Positions 56,801-60,394 of a stretch of DNA of 64,000 nt are shown in pieces. This DNA is from Formicarius rufipectus (Eukaryota; Chordata; Aves; Passeriformes; Formicariidae), in the NCBI GenBank assembly GCA_013399695.1, contig VXAU01003515.1, positions 62,001-126,000 on the forward strand. Direction: 5' to 3'. A program made the position numbers and the translations under genes. Every line of letters begins with the position of its first letter. Position 1 is the stretch's first letter. The notes beneath the pieces are model-generated. The model saw only the letters and a list, made by a program, of their open reading frames with translations, made no database searches and was not told the DNA's origin.

Positions 56801-57900
56801 TTACAGTACACAGAATACAGAAGTCAAGAGCAACCTAACTTTCAAATATTAAAAGACTGCTAAATAACCTTCTAAAATACAAGCCACAATTATAAATGTA
56901 ATAAAAGAGCACATACAGTTCCTAAGAATGAGCTTCATGGGGCACCAAAGTGTAAATAACATGGGTGCAGGCAACATCTGAAGCAACAGTTTAAAGAAAT
57001 AAACCTACACAGACTGAAAAAAAAGGATCCATCCTACCTTCAATAGTACTTATCTCGGTGGTTAAAGCCATGTCCTCATTAAGAAGAGTCAACCTTTGCA
57101 AAATAAATAACATGAAAGGTTGTTAAGCATTACAGTCCCATAAAGTCAAAGGGCAGCTGAGAGCAGCTGAAGGCGCCCATCCCAGGCTCTGCTGTTGGGA
57201 CACACACTGGGGAAGTGCAAATACCTAAAGGACCCTAAATTGGAGAAATCTTCCTGATTTTCTGCACTGAAAACCACAGTTATTGAGGCACATTGCTACT
57301 TTATGTATTACCAAGAAATGCCGGGCCACACAGCCAGCACAAAGAGGTTCAATTCCTTGCCATGTCTTAAATGATACCCGAAATTGTATCATGAAAACGG
57401 TATCAAGTCAAAGTTGCAGGGAAATAGCAAAAACACCAACTGCATCTCGTAATATTTATTTCCTTCGAGATGCTTTCTGAGGCATTTCACTTTTGCAGAC
57501 TGAAATGTTGCTCAGGAGGGTCCGCAGGAACAAGCTCTGAGGCACAGAAGGTGGGGGAAAATAAACTAGGCTGCCTAACGGCATACACAACAGCTCTGAG
57601 CAAAGGAGGGGAGAGGGAAAAGGAAAGAAACAGAAAAAAAAAAAAAAAAAAAGGTGGGGGGTGGAAAGAGGGCAAACAACACCCCATCCCGCCCGCAGGC
57701 GTTGAGTTGCAGCCGCCCTGCTGCTCCCCGGGCGCGCCTCACCCACCGCCCCCGCCCGGCCAGGTGCCACTCGGAGCCGAGCCGCGTCACCACCTCCTCC
57801 CACAGAACTCCTCTTCCTCCACATCGCTGTCCGTCACTGAGCCCTCCACGATGGTCTCGTCGCTGTCCGTGCCGCTGTGCTTGCCGCCACACCTCTCCAT
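5658..57900 (-). CDS. ANKRD31: ANKRD31, ankyrin repeat domain-containing protein 31 (25 coding exons)
   Basis: ANKRD31 is a germline nuclear protein. In mice it binds REC114 and takes part in placing meiotic double-strand breaks, including in the pseudoautosomal region (family knowledge). I chained 25 exons with GT/AG sites and compatible phases into 1452 codons plus stop. In order: acidic start with DSDET (1-36); acidic exon 7 (143-362); ankyrin array 1 (about 498-612); linker; ankyrin array 2 (about 730-845); helical, probably coiled-coil segment (about 891-990); Ser/Thr/Asn-rich exon 21 (to 1300); RAMA-like domain (about 1280-1362); C-terminal tail. Human and mouse proteins are near 1870 and 1857 residues, so this one is shorter, mostly between the ankyrin arrays. 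No frame-breaking lesion was found. HMGCR lies head-to-head upstream, as in mammals. Gene identity is secure; some splice choices (exons 8, 10, 15, 18, 24, 25) are inferred from phase. Confidence 0.95.
5821..9610 (-). other. ANKRD31 intron 24
   Basis: About 3.8 kb between exons 24 and 25. It contains the LTR at 8862-9564 and a run of A at about 6950-6967. Two good donor-like GTAAGTG sites on the minus strand (near 7808 and 8705) follow short open stretches, but none fits the phase chain. No other gene is seen. Confidence 0.6.
8862..9564 (+). mobile_element. Solo LTR, family A copy 2
   Basis: Starts TGTCCTGGTTATAG and ends near TTTAAACCAGCA, with GCCTA before and GTCTA after: a 5-bp duplication with one mismatch. 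It shares with copy 1 the internal blocks around ATGGGCCATCA, GGTGCTCAGCACAGG and TTTATTAAATTGTAATTC. It is more diverged than copies 1 and 4, so probably an older insertion. It lies in intron 24 of ANKRD31, antisense to the gene. Confidence 0.82.
9611..9668 (-). CDS. ANKRD31: ANKRD31 exon 24
   Basis: A 58-bp exon: DDPDDEFTLPCFSNFSLYQ. LPC, followed later by YQ, parallels mammalian residues just before the REC114-contact tail. Two overlapping donors exist, CAG|GTGTAA and two bases on GT|GTAAGT. The second fits exon 25 and the splice consensus better. The acceptor GCTAAG was taken because the nearer CCTCAG gives a stop. Confidence 0.7.
10437..10533 (-). CDS. ANKRD31: ANKRD31 exon 23 (RAMA end)
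   Basis: A 97-bp exon beginning VTYLGTELSKFV, equal to the mammalian VTYLGKELLKYV. It ends the RAMA-like domain, then an acidic stretch. The acceptor is TATCCAG and the donor GTATGT (phase 1). Confidence 0.92.
10890..12533 (+). mobile_element. CR1 LINE fragment with reverse-transcriptase remnant
   Basis: A 5'-truncated CR1 in intron 22, antisense to ANKRD31. Conceptual translation around 11593-11913 shows LFNIFMNDLDAGLEG, then the RT core FADDTKLGG and, later, ERDLGVL. Upstream are RPVSLTSVPGEVME-like residues near 11190. Frameshifts and stops break the frame, so it is inactive. It ends in two copies of an ATTCTGTG unit, the usual CR1 3' tail. The 5' limit is approximate. Confidence 0.9.
12786..12926 (-). 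CDS. ANKRD31: ANKRD31 exon 22 (RAMA-like domain)
   Basis: A 141-bp, phase-0 exon reading DFSHKATLLKNGKI, then LQNPVQWVKDVLG and SVTWKYVWNK. It matches the mammalian ASVLLSGKLKV...NPVTWLKDLLG...VTWNYAWSK. The RAMA fold is shared with restriction/methylase-associated domains and may bind nucleic acid or protein; its role here is not established. Confidence 0.94.
12927..15203 (-). other. ANKRD31 intron 21
   Basis: About 2.3 kb. Apart from the A/C simple repeat at 14501-14677 I recognise nothing; short open frames show no family resemblance. Confidence 0.6.
14501..14696. repeat. A/C-only simple repeat (CAAA-type) followed by a T run
   Basis: About 177 bases almost wholly A and C with CAAA, CAAAA and CAAC units, then a short GAGGTGG bridge and a T run (14684-14696). 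It is a degenerate microsatellite, perhaps grown from an old poly(A) tail. The 81- and 82-codon frames here are low-complexity artefacts. Confidence 0.9.
15204..16254 (-). CDS. ANKRD31: ANKRD31 exon 21 (largest exon)
   Basis: A 1051-bp exon encoding about 350 residues. It opens ASVESFRKGALRKQLVNLAS, then QKSLLTVAHNQEK, nearly the mammalian ESFKHGALREQLANLAARQKSLL. The middle is Ser/Thr/Asn/Gln-rich and probably disordered. It closes with LIDLLELGRIKPGENVLEFK, the start of the RAMA-like domain. It ends in phase 0 at CAG|GTAATT. Confidence 0.96.
16255..18339 (-). other. ANKRD31 intron 20
   Basis: About 2.1 kb. A pyrimidine-rich stretch lies at 16750-16930 and a short GTTAGTA tandem repeat at 17340-17362. 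No gene or clear mobile element is recognised. Confidence 0.55.
18340..18436 (-). CDS. ANKRD31: ANKRD31 exon 20 (coiled coil)
   Basis: A 97-bp exon: YIKRLSQIQDTLNEMLANQK, then ERDTLAKKYR, nearly the mammalian NVLAKQKAERDDLAKKYR. It continues the helical segment. The acceptor is TGAACAG and the donor CAG|GTAAGT (phase 2). Confidence 0.93.
18437..20493 (-). other. ANKRD31 intron 19
   Basis: About 2.1 kb of AT-rich sequence with only short open frames. Nothing recognised. Confidence 0.55.
20494..20575 (-). CDS. ANKRD31: ANKRD31 exon 19 (coiled-coil start)
   Basis: An 82-bp exon: DIKDIEKKQKELLLFELR, aligned with the mammalian DIEEKQEYLLEFEIR. Heptad-like leucine spacing suggests the start of a coiled coil. 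The acceptor is TTGGCAG and the donor GTAGAC (phase 1). Confidence 0.9.
20941..21371 (+). mobile_element. Solo LTR, family B
   Basis: The element starts TGTGGTGGTTTGAC and ends AAACAGCCACA, imperfect inverted termini of TG...CA type. ATCTT lies immediately before (20936-20940) and after (21372-21376), a perfect 5-bp target duplication. A TATA-like AGATATAAG lies near 21031. It lacks internal viral genes. It lies in intron 18 of ANKRD31, antisense to it, and includes a TG repeat. It differs from family A. Confidence 0.8.
21171..21192. repeat. (TG)n microsatellite
   Basis: About 11 TG units inside the family B LTR; a likely polymorphic marker. Confidence 0.9.
21770..21852 (-). CDS. ANKRD31: ANKRD31 exon 18 (Cys-rich linker)
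   Basis: An 83-bp exon with RKSKLHCCDCCKND, resembling the mammalian RSKRHKQCFCDD segment. Four cysteines in five residues are striking but may not bind metal. The donor is GTAAGTG (phase 0). The acceptor (GGAG) is weak and the exact start may differ by a few codons. Confidence 0.72.
22000..22051. repeat. Two-copy tandem duplication, 30-bp period
   Basis: The 22-mer GCTACCACTTTCAAAACCCC plus TT occurs at 22000-22021 and again at 22030-22051, separated by 8 bases. It lies in intron 17. Confidence 0.9.
22348..22504 (-). CDS. ANKRD31: ANKRD31 exon 17 (ankyrin array 2 end)
   Basis: A 157-bp exon, phase 0 to 1, with no ATG-led frame of its own. It reads AVKVLLQHGANP, then KSALDQACDEEMKELLKSYG, nearly the mammalian ALDEA.DEKMKELLRSYG. 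It closes array 2 and parallels exon 12. The donor is GTAGGT. Confidence 0.93.
23285..23825 (+). mobile_element. CR1 LINE 3' fragment plus short inverted CR1 stub
   Basis: The sequence from GGAGGAGGGCAACAAGGGTG through GATGAGGGGTGACCTCATTG and on to the AATGATCTATTCTA end is the CR1 3' region in plus orientation. It is followed directly by a minus-oriented CR1 tail (AGAACGGTTTGGGTTGGAAG, about 23793-23820). Two CR1 3' ends therefore abut head to head. Confidence 0.8.
23860..23990 (+). mobile_element. CR1 3' fragment
   Basis: The stretch ending GAAATGTTCAAAGTCAGCTA, then GGACAGGGCTTTGGGCAAGC, matches the CR1 segment coding for the end of ORF2 and the 3' UTR. Short and old. Confidence 0.6.
24000..25050 (+). 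mobile_element. LTR-like remnant(s)
   Basis: Unlike the flanking AT-rich intron, this block has LTR-type hallmarks: CATAAATAGTGG near 24185, AATAAAGCAGTAG near 24659 and a CCGTCACAACA end near 24722. A second segment ends with CAATAAAGTATAT near 25005. I could not find matching termini or target duplications. One or two degraded LTRs is my best reading. Confidence 0.4.
25387..25529 (-). CDS. ANKRD31: ANKRD31 exon 16 (ankyrin array 2)
   Basis: A 143-bp exon, phase 1 to 0: GWTAIHKASSGG, then LLKAGANVNSRSRDG and LPIHKAVSG. It shares length, phases and boundary residues with exon 11. The acceptor is TTATTAG and the donor GAG|GTACAT. Confidence 0.95.
26315..26484 (-). CDS. ANKRD31: ANKRD31 exon 15 (first ankyrin repeat of array 2)
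   Basis: A 170-bp exon. A basic lead KKKIRRNKNGE is followed by TQLHIAAKRGDLSLVKTL and NEQDCAG, matching the second ankyrin block of mammals. It ends in phase 1. The acceptor ACCAG at 26485 was chosen because the nearer TTTAG at 26502 does not fit the phase left by exon 14. Confidence 0.85.
26485..27519 (-). other. ANKRD31 intron 14 with AT repeat
   Basis: About 1 kb, including the TA/TATTTA-rich tract at 26940-27105. No gene seen. Confidence 0.7.
26940..27105. repeat. TA-rich microsatellite
   Basis: About 165 bases of TATA, TATTTA and TATATT units. It can fold on itself and could stall polymerases. Confidence 0.9.
27520..27610 (-). CDS. ANKRD31: ANKRD31 exon 14 (linker, helical)
   Basis: A 91-bp exon reading FLNELQILKKTEKEHCEYLR, a charged amphipathic helix. 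The acceptor is CTTTCAG and the donor CAG|GTACAG. It enters with phase 1 and leaves with phase 2. Confidence 0.82.
27900..28470 (+). mobile_element. Possible LTR remnant
   Basis: GGTATAAAAACCCC near 28340 (TATA box) and TTCAATAAAGGTG near 28415 (polyadenylation signal), about 75 bases apart, are arranged as in a retroviral LTR. Termini and target duplication were not found. Confidence 0.4.
28645..28782 (-). CDS. ANKRD31: ANKRD31 exon 13 (linker between arrays)
   Basis: A 138-bp exon joining exactly in phase after exon 12. It includes KGRTIKQMIALGVQTQKLL and is predicted mainly helical, with no named domain. The acceptor is T-rich TTCTCAG. The donor A|GTAGGT was preferred because it fits exon 14. 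Confidence 0.82.
28783..32562 (-). other. ANKRD31 intron 12
   Basis: About 3.8 kb between the first ankyrin array and the linker. No long minus-strand frame exists here, so I see no counterpart of the large exon found between the arrays in mammals. Nothing else recognised. Confidence 0.6.
32563..32704 (-). CDS. ANKRD31: ANKRD31 exon 12 (ankyrin array 1 end)
   Basis: A 142-bp exon, phase 0 to 1, beginning MARLLLWYGADPLLKNK, then CALEEA and MRKLLTSY. This is the last helix pair of array 1 and aligns with the matching mammalian segment. The donor is TCAG|GTAGGA. Confidence 0.93.
32705..35599 (-). other. ANKRD31 intron 11
   Basis: About 2.9 kb; holds the minus-strand CR1 at 33020-33640. The rest is AT-rich with nothing recognised. 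Confidence 0.6.
33020..33640 (-). mobile_element. CR1 LINE fragment
   Basis: Starts with the inverted CR1 3' end (CATCACAGAACAGGCCAAGT) and runs through GGTCTCCCCTGTCTCCTCTT and CAATATTCCAGGTGAGGCTG to CCCTCCTGGCTGG. It is in sense orientation relative to ANKRD31, in intron 11. Confidence 0.88.
35600..35742 (-). CDS. ANKRD31: ANKRD31 exon 11 (ankyrin array 1)
   Basis: A 143-bp exon, phase 1 to 0. It starts GLTALHIASMEG and includes LLLKAGADVNA, classic ankyrin consensus, then ITPLQDAVKEGHYE. The acceptor is TTCATAG and the donor GAG|GTAAAT. Its length, phases and boundaries equal those of exon 16. Confidence 0.95.
35743..38220 (-). other. ANKRD31 intron 10
   Basis: About 2.5 kb. An A run ends in an ambiguous base (n) at 36901. 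Nothing else recognised. Confidence 0.55.
38221..38490 (-). CDS. ANKRD31: ANKRD31 exon 10 (first ankyrin repeat of array 1)
   Basis: A 270-bp exon. Its 3' third is an ankyrin repeat: YGENLLHRAVNHEDVDLV, then GGNVNAQDYAG, close to mammalian ANKRD31. It ends in phase 1 with donor GTGAGT. An upstream AG at ATG CTG would break phase. The pyrimidine-rich acceptor CTTCTTCAG at 38491 restores it. Confidence 0.88.
38491..40980 (-). other. ANKRD31 intron 9
   Basis: About 2.5 kb. A minor repeated motif TTTGGCATATATT lies at 40870-40920. No gene or clear mobile element. Confidence 0.55.
40981..41105 (-). CDS. ANKRD31: ANKRD31 exon 9
   Basis: A 125-bp exon that includes WQEIIPNEYTEAKQRRSKRI, a basic stretch that could act as a nuclear-localisation signal. 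The acceptor TTGTCAG was chosen among nearby AGs because it fits the phase from exon 8. The donor is GTAAGA (phase 1). Confidence 0.78.
41533..41654 (-). CDS. ANKRD31: ANKRD31 exon 8
   Basis: A 122-bp exon encoding REKEVISDDWDATSSEMQ and onward, ending in phase 2 with donor GTGAGTG. The acceptor region reads GAGCAG, a tandem NAGNAG site. Using the first AG would add one Gln without changing frame. Confidence 0.72.
42800..42861 (+). mobile_element. CR1 LINE, 5' half of an interrupted copy
   Basis: TTGTTTAGCCTGGAGAAGGG, then GAAGCTGAGGG, codes for the CR1 FSLEKGKLR-type motif. The element is split by the LTR at 42862 and resumes at 43608. Confidence 0.8.
42862..43607 (+). mobile_element. Solo LTR, family A copy 3, nested in CR1
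   Basis: Starts TGCCCTAGTTACAGG and ends TTAAACCAGCACA. GTGGC flanks it on both sides (42857-42861 and 43608-43612), a perfect 5-bp duplication. GATATAATC near 43294 matches the TATA-like site of the other copies. At 746 bp it is the longest copy, partly from an extra stretch near 43150-43195. Confidence 0.87.
43608..43945 (+). mobile_element. CR1 LINE, 3' half of an interrupted copy
   Basis: It continues the CR1 from 42861, through AACAGGATGAGAACAGATGG, CACTGGATATTAG, GGAAGTGTTCCAAAACTTGG and a terminal AATGATTCTATG, the CR1 3' end. Confidence 0.85.
45559..46218 (-). CDS. ANKRD31: ANKRD31 exon 7 (large acidic exon)
   Basis: A 660-bp exon, phase 0 to 0, encoding residues 143-362. It is rich in Asp, Glu, Ser and Thr and probably disordered. 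TDTAVKEDSL and, near its 3' end, DDDCTQI match blocks in the mammalian N-terminal half. The acceptor is TTTTCAG and the donor CAA|GTATAT. No enzymatic motif is visible. Confidence 0.9.
46783..47472 (-). mobile_element. Solo LTR, family A copy 4
   Basis: A reverse-oriented copy very close to copy 1 (4282-4972). TACTG flanks both sides (46778-46782 and 47473-47477), a perfect 5-bp target duplication. The two copies encode nearly the same 40-residue spurious frame, showing recent common origin. It is in the sense orientation of ANKRD31 (intron 6), so its polyadenylation signal could affect the transcript; no evidence either way. Confidence 0.88.
48250..49060 (-). mobile_element. CR1 LINE fragment
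   Basis: Minus-strand translation gives SILFNIFISGLDSGAECTL, then near its end RSTTKMIKGLEHL, both CR1 RT-region motifs. The 3' end lies near 48250-48300. Frameshifts and stops make it inactive. It is in intron 6. Confidence 0.87.
50288..50328 (-). CDS. ANKRD31: ANKRD31 exon 6
   Basis: A 41-bp exon reading DIKLTEFQKHSEEK, with a strong donor GTAAGTG and acceptor TTTAG. It ends in phase 0. It is charged and has no named domain. Confidence 0.75.
50329..51307 (-). other. ANKRD31 intron 5
   Basis: About 1 kb; nothing recognised. Confidence 0.55.
51308..51402 (-). CDS. ANKRD31: ANKRD31 exon 5
   Basis: A 95-bp exon (about residues 97-129), open only in the frame supplied by exon 4. It reads DWIKCSSPTENISKPHF and is rich in Ser/Asn, with no domain recognised. 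The acceptor is ATTCTAG and the donor GTACGT. Confidence 0.72.
52014..52060 (-). CDS. ANKRD31: ANKRD31 exon 4
   Basis: A 47-bp exon beginning VLEEAYVSNQSQ, similar to the VLSEDTILQSQ stretch of mammals. The acceptor is TTTCAG. The donor GAA|GTGCGT (phase 2) was preferred over GTGTAA because only it keeps exon 5 open. Confidence 0.75.
52061..55297 (-). other. ANKRD31 intron 3
   Basis: About 3.2 kb of apparently single-copy AT-rich DNA. No exon fitting the phase chain and no repeat family recognised. Confidence 0.5.
55298..55377 (-). CDS. ANKRD31: ANKRD31 exon 3
   Basis: An 80-bp exon ending in phase 0 with donor GTAAGT. It encodes APSPEIGFIQKF, matching the mammalian PSPEI...F block. Acceptor is a T-rich tract ending TAG. 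Confidence 0.9.
55378..57037 (-). other. ANKRD31 intron 2
   Basis: About 1.7 kb, AT-rich, nothing recognised. Confidence 0.55.
57038..57093 (-). CDS. ANKRD31: ANKRD31 exon 2
   Basis: A 56-bp exon (residues 36-55) joining in phase 2 and leaving phase 1. The acceptor is GCAAAG and the donor GTAGGA. It completes the RRL.LL..D motif that follows the acidic run in mammalian ANKRD31. Confidence 0.85.
57094..57793 (-). other. ANKRD31 intron 1
   Basis: About 700 bp, GC-rich towards exon 1, with an A run at about 57633-57652. No further exon seen. Confidence 0.7.
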
Positions 57901-58030
57901 GGCGCTGCCGCCGCCGCGCCCCCTCAGGCGGCCGCCATCTTGTGGGGCCGCCGCCATGGCCGGGGCCGGGCCCGCTGCGCCCCCCACAGCGCGCGGGAAC
58001 GGGGGTTTGGCCTGAACGCTCAGCCAGAAG
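57690..58030 (-). promoter_or_regulatory. ANKRD31: CpG-rich ANKRD31 promoter with a YY1-like site
   Basis: This GC-rich, CpG-dense block spans ANKRD31 exon 1 and its upstream flank. GCCGCCATCTTG at 57931-57942 (AAGATGGCGGC on the minus strand) is a textbook YY1 motif, typical of sites just downstream of transcription starts. No TATA box is seen. The transcription start is not determined. Confidence 0.65.
57794..57900 (-). CDS. ANKRD31: ANKRD31 exon 1 (start codon)
   Basis: Encodes residues 1-36. The start chosen is MERCGG, whose context GCGCCATGG is a strong Kozak match. The hallmark DSDETIVEGSVTDSD, followed by an EEEE run, closely matches the mammalian N-terminus. The donor is AG|GTGGTG, leaving phase 2. 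Two in-frame upstream ATGs (57957 and 57987) could extend the protein by 19 or 29 residues; the mammalian protein starts close to DSDET, which favours the inner one. Confidence 0.88.
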
Positions 58031-58124
58031 GGCGTCGTGAAACAGCGTCTGGCCTTAGCACTGAGACAGGCCTCAGAGGAGGGACCCTGAATGAGGGGCT
58101 GTTATTGCATAGCCTGGGGGCTTA

Positions 58125-58510
58125 GAATCACAGTGCGGCGAGTGGTTGGAATAGACCTTAAAGATCATCCAGTGCCAATGCGCCATGGTAGGGACAACTC
58201 CCACAGGAGCAGGTTGCTCAAGGCCTTATCCACTGGGCCCTGAACACTACCACTGCCACTGTTGGGGCATCCGCAAAGCCCTGGGCAACCTGTTCCACTG
58301 TCACACCACCCTTGCAGGAGCAAATTTCTTCATAATAGCTAACCTAAACCGCCTCTTTCAGTTTATACCCATTACTCCTTGTCCTGTCACTACAGTTCCT
58401 GACAAGTTTGAGTTGTCGGCTCCTGCTGTCCCTTGTCACCTGGCTGGCACCACAGGGTCCCCTGCCCTCTGCAGGGGAGGGGAATCTGTGCCAGTTCATG
58501 GCCTTTTAGT
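58125..58510 (-). mobile_element. CR1 LINE 3' fragment
   Basis: Begins with the inverted CR1 3' end (AGAATCACAGTGCGGCGAGT, then GGTTGGAATAGACCTT) and continues through GCCCTGGGCAACCTGTTCCA. It lies between the two divergent gene starts. Confidence 0.82.
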
Positions 58511-58539
58511 CTGGCAGTCAAAGACTGAAACCACTGACA

Positions 58540-58847
58540 CGGACCAGTGACTCAAGAAACCCACCAACCTGCAGAAAGAGAAAGGCCGAGCATGCAAACC
58601 ACTATGACAAGTGAGAGACTCATTTAACCAATAGAAGGTAAATACTAATTAATAAGCAAACTAAGTAACTTGTAGCCAATGAACTGGGACTTCACTGTTT
58701 GCTAAAATGCATACATAGTGTAAAATTTAGAGAATTGCTGTACCCCCTTTGTGGAAAACTCCACCTTGCAGTCAGCACAGAATAAACAATGTCTCCTTTC
58801 TAAACTAGGCCCTGTGTCTGTGTTTACAGTCCCTAAACTGGCAACAC
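58540..58847 (+). mobile_element. Possible LTR remnant in the intergenic spacer
   Basis: GCACAGAATAAACAATGTCT (polyadenylation signal) near 58780 and a GGCAACA end at 58847 are LTR-like. It abuts the CR1. The 5' end and target duplication were not identified. Confidence 0.4.
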
Positions 58848-59864
58848 TTCCCTAGCCAAGGTCAAGTAGCTGACTTAACCTGCTCTCCTGAGCACAATTA
58901 ATGGTTCATGTGCTCATAAGTGGGAACATCTTTGTGATAACCAAATTATTAGTTGACAATCCTTCCACGGCATTATAGTATCTTTGGTGAGCATCTGTGA
59001 ATCACAACAGTTGCCTCAGGCAGAGCCCTTCCGGCCCCACTTTGCCTGCCATCTCATTGGTAGTGGCAGCACTGCTCCCATGGCCGCAAGAGATACTGAT
59101 GTGAAAAGTCGATGTCAGCATGTGTGGTGTTGCACAGAATGCAAACCCCAAACCACTGTAGCGCCCCCTGCTCCCAATGAACTCGATGATAAAATTAGTA
59201 TTCTTAGTACTTGCCAAATCACACTCATGGAAAAAGTGGAAAATAGAGCTAAGGTATTAAAGGTCACCTTAAATTATGTATCGTTTACACATGATTTTTA
59301 ATCTGTGTACAAACTGCTGTTGTGCTTTGGCTTAGTCATATCCGCATGCAATAATAGCAATTACTGTGCATATTATCAAATGAGTCCAGAAATCTCACTG
59401 ATACTACTTTACAGTTTTCAGCTATTAAAAGGGAGATACCGAAGAAAACAGGAGTGTTAAGGAAGCTGTCAGGGCAGATGGACACACTGCAGTAAATTAT
59501 CAAGGTTTATAAGCATCACATTGAAGATGAGAAAAGCGCATCTATTTGTTAAAAGACTGAGCTGGCATGAGTGATTTTGTCACTGACAACTACTTTGGGT
59601 GGAGTTTTTAGGACTCCTTTTTATCGGCACTTCCTTTCTTGAGGATCACGTTTATCCTTCACAGCACAGCGCCATATGGAGGTACTAGAAATACTTCCAA
59701 ATGAGGTGCCCCATGTAAGAAGCAGCTTCGGGATCATCTTTTGCGAAAACCTTTGTTTTGAATTTGAACATGCTGGCCCGGAAGCTCAGCCCGATACACG
59801 AACAGCAGTGTCGGCCTGAAGCGCTGTTTCGCAGCAACCACAGTGTCACACGCGACTCGGTGCA
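58848..59864. other. ANKRD31-HMGCR spacer, unique part
   Basis: About 1 kb without a recognised gene. A 105-codon plus frame (58984-59301) has no family resemblance and no splice context; I do not call it a gene. Confidence 0.5.
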
Positions 59865-59990
59865 CACAGAATCACAAAATTGGTAGGGCTGGAAGGGACC
59901 TCTGGACATATCTAGTCCAAACCCGCTGCCACGGCGGAGTCACGAGAGTAGGATGCACAGGAGTGCATCCAGGTGGGTCTCTCAGAGCCT
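59865..59990 (-). mobile_element. Short CR1 fragment
   Basis: AGAATCACAAAATTGGTAGG, then GCTGGAAGGGACCTCTGGA, is the inverted CR1 3' end. GGATGCACAGGAGTGCATCC follows. It sits just upstream of the HMGCR CpG island. Confidence 0.75.
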
Positions 59991-60089
59991 CTCAATGCTT
60001 CAGAAGCCAAAAACACTGCACTTCCTCTCTGGCTGAACGACACAAATACATTTAGTTTGGTTTTTTCCCCTTTTCTGCTCGGCACAGGA

Positions 60090-60390
60090 AGGACCCGGCC
60101 GTGCCGGCGGTGCCGCCCGGGGGGCGCGGCCGCCCTCCCCCGCGCATGCAAATGAGGCGCAGCGCCGGCCCAATCAGAGCGCTCGGAGCGGGGAGCGCGG
60201 AAGCCCATTGGCGGGCGGCCCGTGGCGCGATGGCGTGTTCGCCGCTCCTGATGGCGCGTGCGGCCGCGCGCCGCTCNCCGGCGCAGTGCGGGTTGCGCGG
60301 GCACCGGGCGGCACCCACACACCGGGCTGGTACACACGCACACCCAGGCGGCACTGCGGCCCCTGCGCAGCCGGGAGCGGGCACCGGCGG
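60090..60390 (+). promoter_or_regulatory. HMGCR: HMGCR CpG-island promoter
   Basis: A dense CpG block with no TATA box. Visible motifs: octamer ATGCAAAT (60146-60153), CCAAT (60170-60174) and an inverted CCAAT, ATTGG (60207-60211), beside a GC-box-like GGCGGGCGG. CCAAT boxes (NF-Y) cooperate with SREBP in sterol control of mammalian HMGCR. A degenerate match to the mammalian sterol element, GATGGCGTGTTCGCC (60229-60243), lies nearby but is only a candidate. One base (60277) is n. Confidence 0.7.
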
Positions 60391-60394
60391 AGCG
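60240..60394 (+). other. HMGCR: HMGCR non-coding exon 1 (approximate)
   Basis: HMGCR has an untranslated first exon in mammals. A donor GAGCG|GTGAGC ends at 60394. A second, stronger one, CTCAG|GTGAGC, ends at 60676. The start is inferred from the CpG island and CCAAT boxes; either donor could be used. Confidence 0.5.

Noticed and set aside
57470..58040. Long plus-strand frames (up to 181 codons)
   Set aside because: GC-rich antisense frames over ANKRD31 exon 1, with Pro/Arg/Ala composition expected from a CpG island.
58984..59301. 105-codon plus frame between the genes
   Set aside because: No recognised family, no splice or promoter context; probably chance.
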